Assembly: GCA_037953745.1 (NCBI GenBank)
Contig: JBAKBP010007688.1
Span: 1-64,000 of the forward strand
Length of the DNA: 64,000 nt
Direction: 5' to 3'
Origin: Lithodes maja
Lineage: Eukaryota > Arthropoda > Malacostraca > Decapoda > Lithodidae
Shown here piece by piece: positions 20,562 to 30,879 of this stretch. Under the pieces are notes generated by a model, which saw only the letters and a program-made list of their open reading frames with translations, made no database searches and was not told the origin of the DNA. Each line of letters begins with the position of its first letter. Position 1 is the first letter of the stretch. Position numbers and translations under genes: made by a program.

Positions 20562-21083
20562 GGTATCGTCAACTCTAGGTAATGGATAGGCGTCTGTCAG
20601 GGATAATGCTTCCACACTCTTGCAATCACCATACACACGGATCTTGCCACTCAACTCAGGTTGCAAACTCACTGGCAACGACCACTCACGATATCCCTTA
20701 TCCCTCAGACCCTTGGGTAATGGATAGGTGTCTGTCAGGGATAATGCTTCCACACTCTTGCAATCACCATACACACGGATCTTGCCAGTCAACTCCGGTT
20801 GCAAACTCACTGGCAACGACCACTCACGATATCCTTTATCCCTCAGACCCTTTTTCCACATGTCGTCTAGCTCTGTTTTCACGACAGGCTGTTGAGCAGG
20901 ATTTATACGGTAGGGAATTAAACTGAACCTTGCACTGTCTCCAGCCTCCATGTCGGATTCTACCCCGTACATCAGGCCTGGAGAAGCAACAAACATGCGG
21001 ATGCACTGCCACAGCCTAGTAAACACCTTATCTCGCAGAACAACATGCCTAGTGCCCTCCCACAACCCAGCCGAGACCGCAGC
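20562..21083 (-). pseudogene. Gypsy pol: RT N-terminus with 138-bp tandem duplication (copy B)
   Basis: Minus strand: PYRINPAQQPVVKTELDDMW, then GLRDKGYREWSLPVS, a VYGDCKSVEALSLTD block and DxYPLPRVDDTI, the conserved start of Gypsy RT. A 138-bp (46-codon) block including GLRDKGY to YPLP is duplicated in frame (units with starts at 20581 and 20719). The LINE at 19626-20561 interrupts directly after VDDTI. The catalytic YxDD box is absent, so the gene is dead. A TAA separates it from the protease ORF in the same frame. Confidence 0.75.
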
Positions 21084-22664
21084 TTATAACCTGTAGTCTC
21101 CCTCCTTCTCCACCTTCGTCCCTAGAACAGCCAGGTCATGAGAGGGACAATCAGTACCACCTGTGCAGTCACTCCCATAGTTCATTATTGCTAAGGCTTC
21201 CCCGCCGATACCGTACATGCGCACCCCCGCATTCCTTGCGACTACATCTGCCTGCGCAGCATCACCGCTTTTAGCGACATGGCCAGATACAATCGGTCTA
21301 TGGTAGGGCTGTTGCATTCGACTAGAGCAGCATTGGGAGGCTATGTGACGACCGGGCACATCCACTCCACAGCCAACCTCATCAATCTGCTCAATGTCCT
21401 CCTTCTGACCACCACCCTTGGCAGCCATGGGTCGACCCTGACCTGACAACCATGTCAAAGCCTCGTCGCCCACCTTGAACCACCGAAACAACGAGGCTAA
21501 CGGTCTCCTAACAATCAAGTGACCTGCCCGCGGAACATCTTGCACCGCCTGAGTTGTGAGGCTCGGGTGCTCGGCACGACCAGTGGGGTATGAACCGAGC
21601 TGGTGTTGGAGCGCTGCACACTGCTGCTCAGGCAGGTGCTCTAGCGCTTCCACAGCCACCAGACTCGTGTCCCCCGCCCACTGCTCCGCCGAGACATGAC
21701 AATCCCAACTCTCCTCCACCTGTGCCCTACTGCTCCCCTCTCCTTCTCCTCCTTGGCCGCTGCAGACCAACGCAGGGACAGTAGGCTGCTCAGGTGGTTG
21801 CCTCACAGACTCCTCCAACAGGTTCACATGACATGTTTCCCCGTCCCCGTGTTCGATAGCCCCGTTCCCACAACTCTCCTCCACCTGGGAACTACTAAGT
21901 CGCGGAGTGCCATCACGCCCAACCATGTCACTAGGGGTAATAGGTTCTGGGGCCACTCCGGAGCTCACCTCTGGGTCAAGTACTAAGCCGCTAAGGAGAG
22001 CCGCTGGAGCAAAACTCACAAAACTCCCAACTTTAGCTTGCTCCTTCCGACCGTTCCTCCGCTGGTCTAGAGACTGAGGAATAGGCTGTGACACTTTGGA
22101 TGCACGAGATCGGGTGACAACACACGCCCTCTGCTGTCGTTGACACCTCTCGACCAACTCCTGCCCCTCCCTACTCACGTCGGCCGCCCTCTCGGCACCG
22201 ACTAAGGGTGGAACCTCAAAAGCAGGTACCGCAAAGTCGTTGCCGAGAAGACGGTCGACGCCCTCTACTGGCAGTTTCTCCACGACATCCAACTCTCGTG
22301 TCACACCTTCTACCTCCAGCTCCACTCGGACCAACGGGTATGACTTTGTAGCATTGATACCCTGCACCACAACTACCCGTGCCGCGTTTATAGGTTTGCC
22401 TGTAAAGTTTTTCATCAATGTCAAGGAAGCACCCGTATCACGCAAAAATTCTACTCCATGCTTGCAACCAGCCCAACTCACGCAGCCGCGCCCTCTATGG
22501 TCACAAAAAGTATCCCGGACAGGTGTCAAGCCTTCCGGATACTTCTTCACTGGCAGTGCTCCAGCCTCTGAACATTTACCCCGGGCAAACGCAGACGACT
22601 TCAAAGACACTCCAATGTTGCGAGCCAAAGACACGACTGCTGTAGGTAGCTTGCTAGGACAGGA
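21084..22664 (-). CDS. Gypsy pol: retropepsin-type aspartic protease with linker (copy B)
   Basis: It has the same length and motifs as 398-1978 in copy A: DTGASLTLM near the N-terminus, DRLLGNDF in the second half of the protease, then a long linker rich in Glu/Gln/Ser. It is open from the TGA at 22665-22667. No difference in its translation from copy A was seen. The protease would act on the Gag-Pol polyprotein. Confidence 0.75.
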   Translation of the reverse strand, partial: SCPSKLPTAVVSLARNIGVSLKSSAFARGKCSEAGALPVKKYPEGLTPVRDTFCDHRGRGCVSWAGCKHGVEFLRDTGASLTLMKNFTGKPINAARVVVVQGINATKSYPLVRVELEVEGVTRELDVVEKLPVEGVDRLLGNDFAVPAFEVPPLVGAERAADVSREGQELVERCQRQQRACVVTRSRASKVSQPIPQSLDQRRNGRKEQAKVGSFVSFAPAALLSGLVLDPEVSSGVAPEPITPSDMVGRDGTPRLSSSQVEESCGNGAIEHGDGETCHVNLLEESVRQPPEQPTVPALVCSGQGGEGEGSSRAQVEESWDCHVSAEQWAGDTSLVAVEALEHLPEQQCAALQHQLGSYPTGRAEHPSLTTQAVQDVPRAGHLIVRRPLASLFRWFKVGDEALTWLSGQGRPMAAKGGGQKEDIEQIDEVGCGVDVPGRHIASQCCSSRMQQPYHRPIVSGHVAKSGDAAQADVVARNAGVRMYGIGGEALAIMNYGSDCTGGTDCPSHDLAVLGTKVEKEGDYRL

Positions 22665-24041
22665 TCATGCAAAATGCCCCTTCTCGTGACAATGAAAACA
22701 CTCTAACTCCCCCTTGGGCTTCCCTTGAGGTGGGGAAGGGCCCGGACCCTTCTTAAACGGGACGGTATTAGGTTTATGGTCAGACTTAATATCATTGCTC
22801 TTGTTTTTATGGTTATATGGTTATATGGTGTATCACTGACTCGGGGGGGTGGAGTGTTGCGCCCCTTGTTACCTGCATCGTTCCGTTGTGCAGACCCGCA
22901 CCCACGAATCAGCGATAGCCTAAGGTCAGCCATCTCAGCTGCCTCCTGTAGAGTTTTAGGTTTTTTCTCTTTGAGGTTCAAAGTCAGGTCGCCGCCTGTG
23001 CACTTAAAGAACTGCTCGAGAAGTATCAACTGTTTTATCTCATCAAACGTCGTTGCCTTCTCCGATCTCAGCCAATTCCCAAAAGCGTCAGACAGTTCCC
23101 GGGCATGTTCAAGAAAGGTGCACTCACGACCCTTCGTAACACCCCGGAACTTCAACCTATATGTCTCTGGTTGTAACTCGTACGCCCGCAGAACAGCTTC
23201 ATTCAGTTCCTCATAATCGACGCAAGACTCCAAGGGCAACGCATCATATGCCTTGAGTCCTTTGCCAACAACCTAGAGGAAACAAGGGCTGCCCACTTAA
23301 CCTCGGGCCATTGGTGCTTCCGGCACTTCTTCTCAAAACGTAGGAAAAATTCAGTGACACCCGACTCATCAAATGCAGGGACTAACTTAATAAGGTGCGA
23401 TAAAGACTGCTCAAGACCTCGATTCCCAGAACCGAGACGCTGCCCTGTCGACTCCACCCTAGACTTCTCAAGATCTCTGTCTGCACAGTACTTCGTAGCC
23501 TCAATCTTAGCCATCTCAATCTCAGATTCATGCTTTCGTTGCTCAAGCTCATGCTTTCGTTGCTCAATCTTAGCCAACTCAAGCTGGAAGATCATCTCTG
23601 CAGTTAAACCTTGAGGAGGAGGAGATGCAACAATTAGAGACCCACCCAAGTGCAAACCACGCTGCCAGTGACTATCGGCCTGCAGGAACGTACCCGGCTC
23701 CGGAGCCCGAGGGGGCGCCATGGTAGGAGTCGAGTGAAATGGGGGCTGGGCCGAAGGTGCCCCAGCTCCCGCTCCACCCGAAGCCCCCAGGCCACCAGGT
23801 CACCTCTCGTCATGCTGCTAGTGCCCACATGACCCATGACCGTGGCCAAACACTGGAGACCATACCGATCAATCCCCGACACCCGGTCAACAGTAATAGG
23901 TATCTCCAGAAACTTCCTTGCATCCTCCTCACTAGTTATTACTCTAATACCTTCTAACAAACCCCGCTGCTGCACCTCAGAGTCTGCTTCCCGTACTGTG
24001 TCCTCACTGTACATTGATCCGTCGTTCGACATAGTGTCCAT
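22665..24041 (-). pseudogene. Gypsy gag (copy B), frame-broken
   Basis: It is collinear with copy A gag and carries the same frame changes and the same TGA in the CCHC knuckle. The SCAN-like capsid segment spans about 23260-22900. One visible difference lies just upstream of the start (GTCCATCGA against GTCCACCGA). Confidence 0.7.
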
Positions 24042-24318
24042 CGAAAATTCTCAACGTTTATATAAAAAAAAAAGTACCTAAACTCTCATGTAGCACTATT
24101 CACTCAAAAATATAAAATGCTCGAAGACAACTCAAGTGCTATACTACGTTGCCAAAAAAAAAATTCCACGTGTCCAAAGTATTCCTCAAAAACAAATGTC
24201 CAACAATCCTGCAATTCTTCCTTAGATACCAGGCAAGGTCATTATTTGTTATTACTGCAATAATCAACAAATGGATCCTGGTTTCTACTAAAATAAGATA
24301 CTGGACAAGGTCGCCATT

Positions 24319-26351
24319 TGTTACGACCGGGGCTACGAATAAAACAAGGGCACTTAATGATTGGACTAGTAATAGGGCACTACTGTATGCAACAATGGTA
24401 CGCTAGATCCAAACCCTTGAACTTAAATGCCGGCTAACAAAATCACCTATACCCTCCAAAGTTAATCTGCGATAACGGGGTATCCTTAACTGGGCATAAA
24501 TGTACTCTACTTCAGGCTAACCCACACTGGTATAGCCTGATAACAAACAAGATGCAAGTTATGTTAAAATGCATAAAAGGGAAGCTATGGAAAGGTCAAT
24601 TAAATCACTGCAAGATTTAATAACAATAAAAAGATGCTTCAATACAGTTACTCTAAACAACAATAAACTCTTCACTCCTATCTGAAAGAAAGTGAAGTCT
24701 AGTCCTACAGCATAGACCTGGAAACTTCTGAAGAAAGTCTGATGCTCATAAGATGCTCGTATCTTAAATTATATAAAGGCAGGAGGCAGGACACCACATG
24801 TGTAGACTGAATACACTAAAAGATAGGACATATAATGTTAACTGACACGGGAATACTATAAATGCGCAACGGCAGTAATGCTCGACACTAAAAGAAATAC
24901 TTCCTCATCAACGAAACAGTCTGCTATGGTTGTGCAACTCAACAACAACCTAGACTAATAAATGCCGTGAATAATAATGCATACATATCATAAAGAGTTC
25001 ATGTTCTAACTAGTGTCTGCTCGGCGAATAAAGTCTAGCTGGGATATCAAGGTTAGGAAACTGTGGCTGAGCAAGACTGGCTCATAGCCTAGCGTTGTCC
25101 TTAAGGCGGTATGTTTAAAGTTACGTTAATGACGGGGATGCTCTCTTGGTAGATCCAGATCTCAAGTATCTGGTTCTACCCTGGCGATCCCTCTAAAGTC
25201 AAGCAAAGAGGCAGCACTGTGTTCTAAGGTAGTAGGCAAATGCCCTCTTACAACACGATGCTGCACTCGCAAAAGGCACAACCAAAAGGACAACCTAGGC
25301 TACCACAGAAACCGTCGAAGTCGTGTAGGTATAAGCAAACCATACACACATCGCTGACAACGACAACATAAGCCTTATCCCAGTCTAGCATTAAATAACC
25401 CAGCAGAGCACTAACTCAATAATGGAGACACACACCGAGTTCTTAACCTCTACTAACTAAGAACCCTCAAACCTATTCTAAGTACAGTAGGGTCTCACAT
25501 AAAACGAGTTTATGGTCGATAAACGAGGGCGTTTTATGCGATTTCGTTTTATGTGAACACAGCATTTTGGTGGCGCAATATCGTCAATGTTCACTGTAAG
25601 CTAATTTTTTCGTACAAAGCGAACGATATTTCGTACGTTTTGTACGATATTTCGGCGCTCTACATGAAAACTCCTCGGATTTGCCCCACTTTGGCGGCGG
25701 ACTCGTTTTATGTGATCACATTCGTTCTGATCGAAAATTAAATATTAATATTTTAGGTCGGTCGTTTTAATCGAGACTCGTTTTATGCGAACACGTTTTA
25801 TGCGGGACCCTACTGTACATGTAAATATCTCAGAGAGCGATGCACATAATACGATGGGCCGATATGAAATCGTGTGCAGAACCCAAAGGGAGTGTTGTGA
25901 CGTTAAAAGATTAGAGGAATGAAAGAGAAGAAGTTGAGGAAGAGAGACAGTATCAGAATGGTGGAGATATGGGGGACAGTGGTACAAAGGATGTTAGTCA
26001 TGTGCGTCCCTAGCCTGCTCTGAAGAGGGTAGCTCCTCGGGACCCCCAGGATCCCACAAAGGCATGGTGGCCGGCCAATCACAGGCCGATACGTCACAAG
26101 GCAGCAGGCCTCCATGACGCGCCAAGAACCACCAGCCAATCAAGAGGCGGTAGAAGGCACGCGCGCGAGCCTCCGAGCGGGGGAGGCAGCACATGTATAC
26201 GCATGCACACACTACCACCTCACTGCCTATATTGTTCTCTCTCCTTAACTATACACAATGCATGTTATATTCTATTCATAATATAAAATATTTCCCGTTG
26301 TCACAGACGAAAAGAAAGACCACCACTGGACTGTCAGTAACAATGCAAGTA
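24319..26351 (-). repeat. Gypsy LTR (copy B), missing about 360 bp of its outer end
   Basis: It begins TGTTACGACC at 24319 as in copy A and runs to CAAGTA at 26351, where T2 starts. The corresponding point in copy A is about 5340, so the outer end of this LTR is lost. It contains the 330-bp MITE at 25486-25815. Confidence 0.6.
25486..25815. mobile_element. 330-bp pogo/Tigger-like MITE with empty site in copy A
   Basis: The termini are CAGTAGGGTC-C-CATAAAACG and the inverted match CGTTTTATGCGGGACCCTACTG, flanked by TA. Copy A reads CTAATTACATGT where copy B has CTAAGTA, MITE, TACATGT: a clean TA-duplicating insertion. The interior repeats the phrase CGTTTTATG-GA in both orientations, with no coding capacity. 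The ends differ from those of the 769-bp family. Confidence 0.8.
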
Positions 26352-27120
26352 CAGTTAGCCCCCCCAATACGCGAGAATAGGGGCGACAGGAGGCATCGCG
26401 TATTGGGAATCCGCGTATTGTGGACCTAACTTTAAATAGGAATAATTAGATATGGGTGACATCTCTCAATTATGGCCTATTTTCAAAAATTTTGGCCTTA
26501 TTTTCGACATTTTTGGCTCTACAGTACAGTCTATATCTTATATATAATAAGAACAATGAATAAAAATATGAAACCTTACCTTAAAATTAGTAGTAGATAG
26601 GCTAGGACTAGGACTAGGACCGTAGGACTTCACGATTTTCTCCAACTTCTCCCTCCCTGACCAAATCGTACGAACAGTTTACTCTGACAAGCCTATTGCA
26701 CAGTTTCCTTCTCCTTTTTTCTTGCTATCCAACACTTCCACCTTCATTTTGTGTGTTATCTTCTTATATTGGCGTGGCATGGCGAAAAAAGTGGCAGGCA
26801 CTACAAACGTTTGGTCACTCCGCACGGCTATGACGCTTGAGCGGGACTGTGGGAGGGAGGGAGGGAGGGTAAGCGGGAGGGAAGGCAGGCGTATGCCCGT
26901 CTTCTTCTTTTTTCAGAGCTACTCCTGGGCCTCGCGAAACGTAGACGTGCTCGCGTATCAAGCGGGAATAGCGGATTTGGCCCCTTCTTAGCTCTCGATT
27001 CGTGTATTGTGGTACCACCTCGCGTAATTAATGTTTAATTAATTAATGTTATTTTCGAGGGGTCACTCGTGTATTAGGGTTTTCGCGAATTGTGGAATCG
27101 CGTATTGGGGGGGCTGACTG
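26352..27120 (-). mobile_element. Tigger/pogo-derived 769-bp MITE, copy T2, at a Gypsy/DIRS junction
   Basis: The termini CAGTTAGCCCCCCCAATACGCG and their inverted partner are flanked by TA. The left flank is Gypsy LTR and the right flank is the interior of a DIRS leader (TA-GTTGGCTTTCACTG, equal to 11065 in c1). Neither side continues on the other, so this copy marks a rearrangement point and not a simple insertion. Confidence 0.8.
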
Positions 27121-27254
27121 TAGTTGGCTTTCACTGTTGACCCTTTTTTGTGTCATATTGTTGCCTGTTACTATATTGGTGTCTACACTTTATGGTGTTA
27201 GGGCCCTGCATGTGAGGTGTTGAGTGGTGTTTAACACTTTCTCCATCTTTGCAG

Positions 27255-27443
27255 GTTCAGCTTGTGCTCTTAAGCATCGCCCGCCCTCATCGCCTCCCTC
27301 GGTGTTCCCGGTTTCGAGTGAGTACGCCTTCCAGTTTGCATGTGTCTTCTTGTTTACCCATGCTCATTCCCTGGTTTTTATTGGACATTCTCTTCGCTTA
27401 CTCCGTCACCGTGCTGCTTATGCTGTGTGTTCTTCCATTGCAG
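27255..27443 (+). other. Possible short exon (63 bp) and 126-bp intron in DIRS leader
   Basis: TTTGCAG precedes 27255. GTGAGTACG starts at 27318 and TTCTTCCATTGCAG ends at 27443, six bases before the gag ATG. These are good eukaryotic acceptor, donor and acceptor signals. In c1 the second acceptor AG is lost (CTG). Whether the intron is used cannot be decided from DNA. Confidence 0.45.
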
Positions 27444-27448
27444 GTGTG

Positions 27449-29583
27449 ATGCCTTGCTTTCGCCAGGGCTGTGGCTCCCCATGTTTAGAGTGCCACAGGT
27501 CCTGCCTACGCCACTCCCAATGTGTGTCCTCTACGGCCTACCTCCCTGCGCTGTGTGGCCCGTGCATGGACATGGTCGATGTTGTGGACCATCACCCTGG
27601 TTCCTCTGACGCGGCGGCGGCGGCGGCGGCGGCCTCGGCATCCCTTCAGTCCGTGTGGGCGGTGGTCTCCCACCACATTCGTTCTGTGGGCCATCGCTCC
27701 CCGGCTTTTGTGGATGACCGGATCCGTGTGGCCCTGGGCATCCCTGACCCGCCTGGGGGCCGTTTACCTGGCCCTCTTCCTGCTCGGGCCCTTCTTCCTG
27801 GGTCCCGTGGTCGGTCGCCGCATCGTCGGGAGGATCCTCAGCTCCGTCCACGCTCTCGCTCTCCTCGTCGTCCGTCCTCTACTGCCCCTCCTCGTCCTCC
27901 TGCTGGCCTTGACTCCGGCCGTCGCCCTCGTCATGGTTCTCGCCCTGAGGCCGGGGTTAGCGTCTCTGCCCCTGTACGCCCTCCCCTGGCCTCTCCGGAT
28001 AGGGGCTCTACTACTTTCCGCCCGCTTCCCCTGCACATGAGGCGTCCTCTTCATGTGTCCTCCACGCGGGCGGAGGTGCATACTGTAGCTGGCCCTCTGC
28101 TCCCTCCTCCTACTCTGTCCAGGGGGGAGCGCCAGGTTGTCGTTGCTTCTCCTCCTACTTCTCCTGCTTCTGTGCCTCTTCTTCCTTCGTGGTCTCGTCC
28201 CAAGGTGGTGGTCCCTCCCTCCTCCTCCTCGGTGTCGGGCCGCCCTGTTCTCTCAGCCCCGGGGATCCTTGCTCTGTTTCCCCCCGCGGCTCCTTCTGAC
28301 CTCCTTTCACCCGGCCAGCCTTCCCACTCCCGTCATCCTACTCCTCTTCCTTCTTCGATACCTGATCTTCGACTTCCGGCTCCCCGAGTGGGTACCCCGC
28401 CGCTTGACTCGGTAGAGTATAGCGAGGTTTCGGGGTCCCCTTTCTCGGGGGCTGACGTGTCGCTGGAAGAGGGGGATGATGATGTTTCCCCCTCGGGCGT
28501 TAGTGAGCGGGGGCGAGACCCTCTGGGACGCCACGGCAGTCGTCGCTCGCCTTCTTTGGGCCGCGACGCTGCTGTTTCGTGTCATGGGTCTCGCTCTCGC
28601 TCACGCTCGCCCCTGCGGGCCGAACAATCTTCGGGGGGGTCGCCTCTCTCGGATCGATTTTCGGCTCTGCAGGGGTGGGTTGTGTCACACTTCGACGCGC
28701 GATTGGAGGCGATGCAGGAATCCCTCTTGTCGCGCTTTTTGGCGGTGACACAACCTCAGCGCCTCACCCAACCTACCCCTGCTTTGGTCCCCCTCCCCCC
28801 TGCGGTGGACCACATTCCCTCTCGCCCTGCTTCTCCTCCTGCCCGGTCGTCGGATAGCCCTGCTCCTGCCCTGGCTCAGGTGGTTCCCCCTGCTGTCTCC
28901 CATGCGGGGGTCCTCCGTCTGCTAGGGCAGGGTCCGCGCTTGCCCCCCATCCAGAAGGCCAAGGTCCCGTCGAGGACTATGCCTCTCCTCTATGGCTCCT
29001 TGGCTGTTTGGAAGGGGGTGCAGGCCTCCCACCCGGAGCGTGCTACCGATTTACCGTCCGGTGAGAGGGCCCTACCTTTGGGCTGGTCGGTCCAAATAAA
29101 TGATAAGATGCAGTTTAGGGCGTTCAGGGTGGATGGTCAGGTGGCCGACGTGGAGGTGCGGGCTTACCCGACGAGGACTGACCTTCAGTACTTTTCGGTC
29201 AAGCCCAAGCCCCCGTCTGCTCCTCGGACTAAGCTCTGGTCAGACTTCAGCCGCCAGGACATCCTTCAAGATGTTCAGTCCCTCGCTGTTTTGACGGGAC
29301 TGTCCTCCTATGGGACAGGTTTGAGCGACGATGGTAAGCCTGGCTTAGCCGTCGTCCTTGATAATCCTCTCCCATTGGAGGCCTGGTTTGCTGAGGCCTT
29401 AGAATTTGCTAATCGTTCCGTCGACAGATCGGTTTCAGTCCCTCCCCCAGAGTCGTCACTGCTTTTGCCTCCTCTTGTGTCTGTCGCCGGATTGGATGGC
29501 AAGTTCTGGTCCTGGATTAGCGCTCCCAAACTTGAAATTTGTGCTATTGCTAACCCGTTCTTTTCCCACCCAGATAAGTCCTC
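27449..29583 (+). CDS. DIRS gag, N-terminal part (interrupted by SINE)
   Basis: I place the start at ATG 27449, just after the candidate splice acceptor. It begins a cysteine cluster, MPCFRQGCGSPCLECHRSC, with Cys at 3, 8, 12, 15, 19 and 25, possibly zinc-binding. A long Pro/Ser/Arg-rich stretch with SRSRS-type repeats follows to about codon 390. An amphipathic helix (GWVVSHFDARLEAMQESLL) and a structured segment with KLWSDFSRQDILQDVQ and PLEAWFAEALEF come before the break. The SINE at 29584 ends the frame; the remainder continues at 29971. It presumably forms the DIRS particle or RNA-binding protein. Gag of DIRS elements is poorly conserved, so the assignment rests on position. Confidence 0.65.
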
Positions 29584-29958
29584 GTGGATGGGACTCGTTA
29601 GCCTTGGTCGGCAACTCATCTAGGGGAGACAACCTTATACAAATCCGGGTGGATGGGACTCGTCAGCCTTGGTTGGCAACCTGTCTAGGGGAGTAAACCT
29701 GATACAAATCCGTACTGCTTACCTAAGGGTAAGGCAGGTTAGTGGATGGATTAGCCGAACACCACTGTAGAAAAATAGTGCTAACAAGATACACAGAGGG
29801 CCTCGGAGTCGGACGGATCCTGAATTGAGTGGTCAATCCTGTAAGTCCTTCACTAAACTGGCTCGGGTTGTCCCTCTCACAGGGAATAGGTCCGCTTGGG
29901 GGCATTCTGTGTATGGCCACCCTCGTAAGGGGAGTAAGGCGTCTGGCAATAGATAGAT
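29584..29958 (+). mobile_element. Full-length SINE inserted in DIRS gag, RTE-type 3' end
   Basis: It is flanked by the 12-bp duplication AGATAAGTCCTC (29572-29583 and 29959-29970). The first 130 bp hold two copies of a 64- to 65-bp unit starting GTGGATGGGACTCG. The 3' end GTATGGCCACCCTCGTAAGG ... GGCAATAGATAGATAG resembles the 3' end of the RTE LINE at 56155-59194, including a short C-rich/G-rich hairpin and the GATA tail. It has no tRNA cloverleaf that I can fold. Confidence 0.8.
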
Positions 29959-29970
29959 AGATAAGTCCTC

Positions 29971-30688
29971 TGTCGACAGGGATTTTACCTTGCGGCAGAG
30001 GGTGGCGAACTTATTGTCTTGTCTTTTAGGTTCCCTCCAGACATCTGTTCACCACCTGCGACTTATCGAGGCGACTGCACCTGGCGATCTTCGCGAGGGT
30101 TTGGACCACGTTAGGCGGATCCACCTTCAGCTCGCGGTGTCTTTGGTTCCCGAGCTGAAGGCGGTTTTGTGCGAGGCTACTCGTCAACGCCAAACGGTAA
30201 GGTCCTCGTTCTGCCGGAAGGCCCCTTTGGATATTCGTCAGGGTTTGTTATACTCTGAGTTATATACATCGGGGCTGTTCGCGCAGGATGCTTGGGAACG
30301 CTACGCTTCTCTGTCAGCGGACCCTGCTTACGACACGCAAAGACGCGCTGTGTCGCGACCAGGGTCTTCGCAGTCCCGTCCTTCTGCCGGTCCTCCTCGG
30401 AGTGCTGGCGCCGCTGCTGCCGCCAAGAAAGGGCGCAGGAAGGGGAGGTTGCCGGCTAGAGCGTCGGTTCCGCCTCGCACTTCTGCTCCTGCTCCCTTTC
30501 ATCCCCACCGAGAAGGGGCTGGCCAGCCTTCCACTTCCGGCCGCACTTCGACGGGGTCCGACGCACGACGGACAGGGGATGGGGTGTCCTGCCCTTTTCG
30601 GCGAGGTGGGGGGGGTAGAGGTGGTCAACGAGGGTCTTATGACCGCAAGGACCGTACCGGGGGACCCTCCACGTCAAAAAATGTGTAG
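29971..30688 (+). CDS. DIRS gag, C-terminal part after SINE
   Basis: It continues the gag sequence in the frame that ends at TAG 30686-30688. It contains RQRVANLLSCLLGSLQTSV, helical segments (ELKAVLCEATRQRQTVRSSF, LDIRQGLLYSELYTSG) and a basic tail with PFRRGGGGRGGQRGSY, an RGG-like RNA-binding pattern. It would be one protein with 27449-29583 if the SINE were absent. Confidence 0.65.
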
Positions 30689-30879
30689 GTTCTCCGGGTC
30701 GGTCTCCTCCTTGTTCTCCTTCTCGCCTCGCCGACCGGGTCGCTCACCTCATCTCGGGGGCTCCCACAGGTTGTTTTCGCCCTTGCGCCCTTCGATGGCC
30801 GCGAGGGACGTGGGGGCGGAAGATTGCACGGAGGGGTCTAACCTGGAGATGGAAGTCCAGACCCCCACTCAGCTCTTGT

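Larger units (their letters stand above)
20562..26351 (-). mobile_element. Gypsy-type LTR retrotransposon, copy B
   Basis: It matches copy A from 20687 to 25485 and on to 26351 with only scattered differences (for example C/T near 24040) apart from the 330-bp MITE. It begins (minus sense) with a truncated LTR at 26351, cut by Tigger derivative T2, and ends in RT where the LINE fragment starts. All major lesions of copy A are present here too. Confidence 0.85.
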
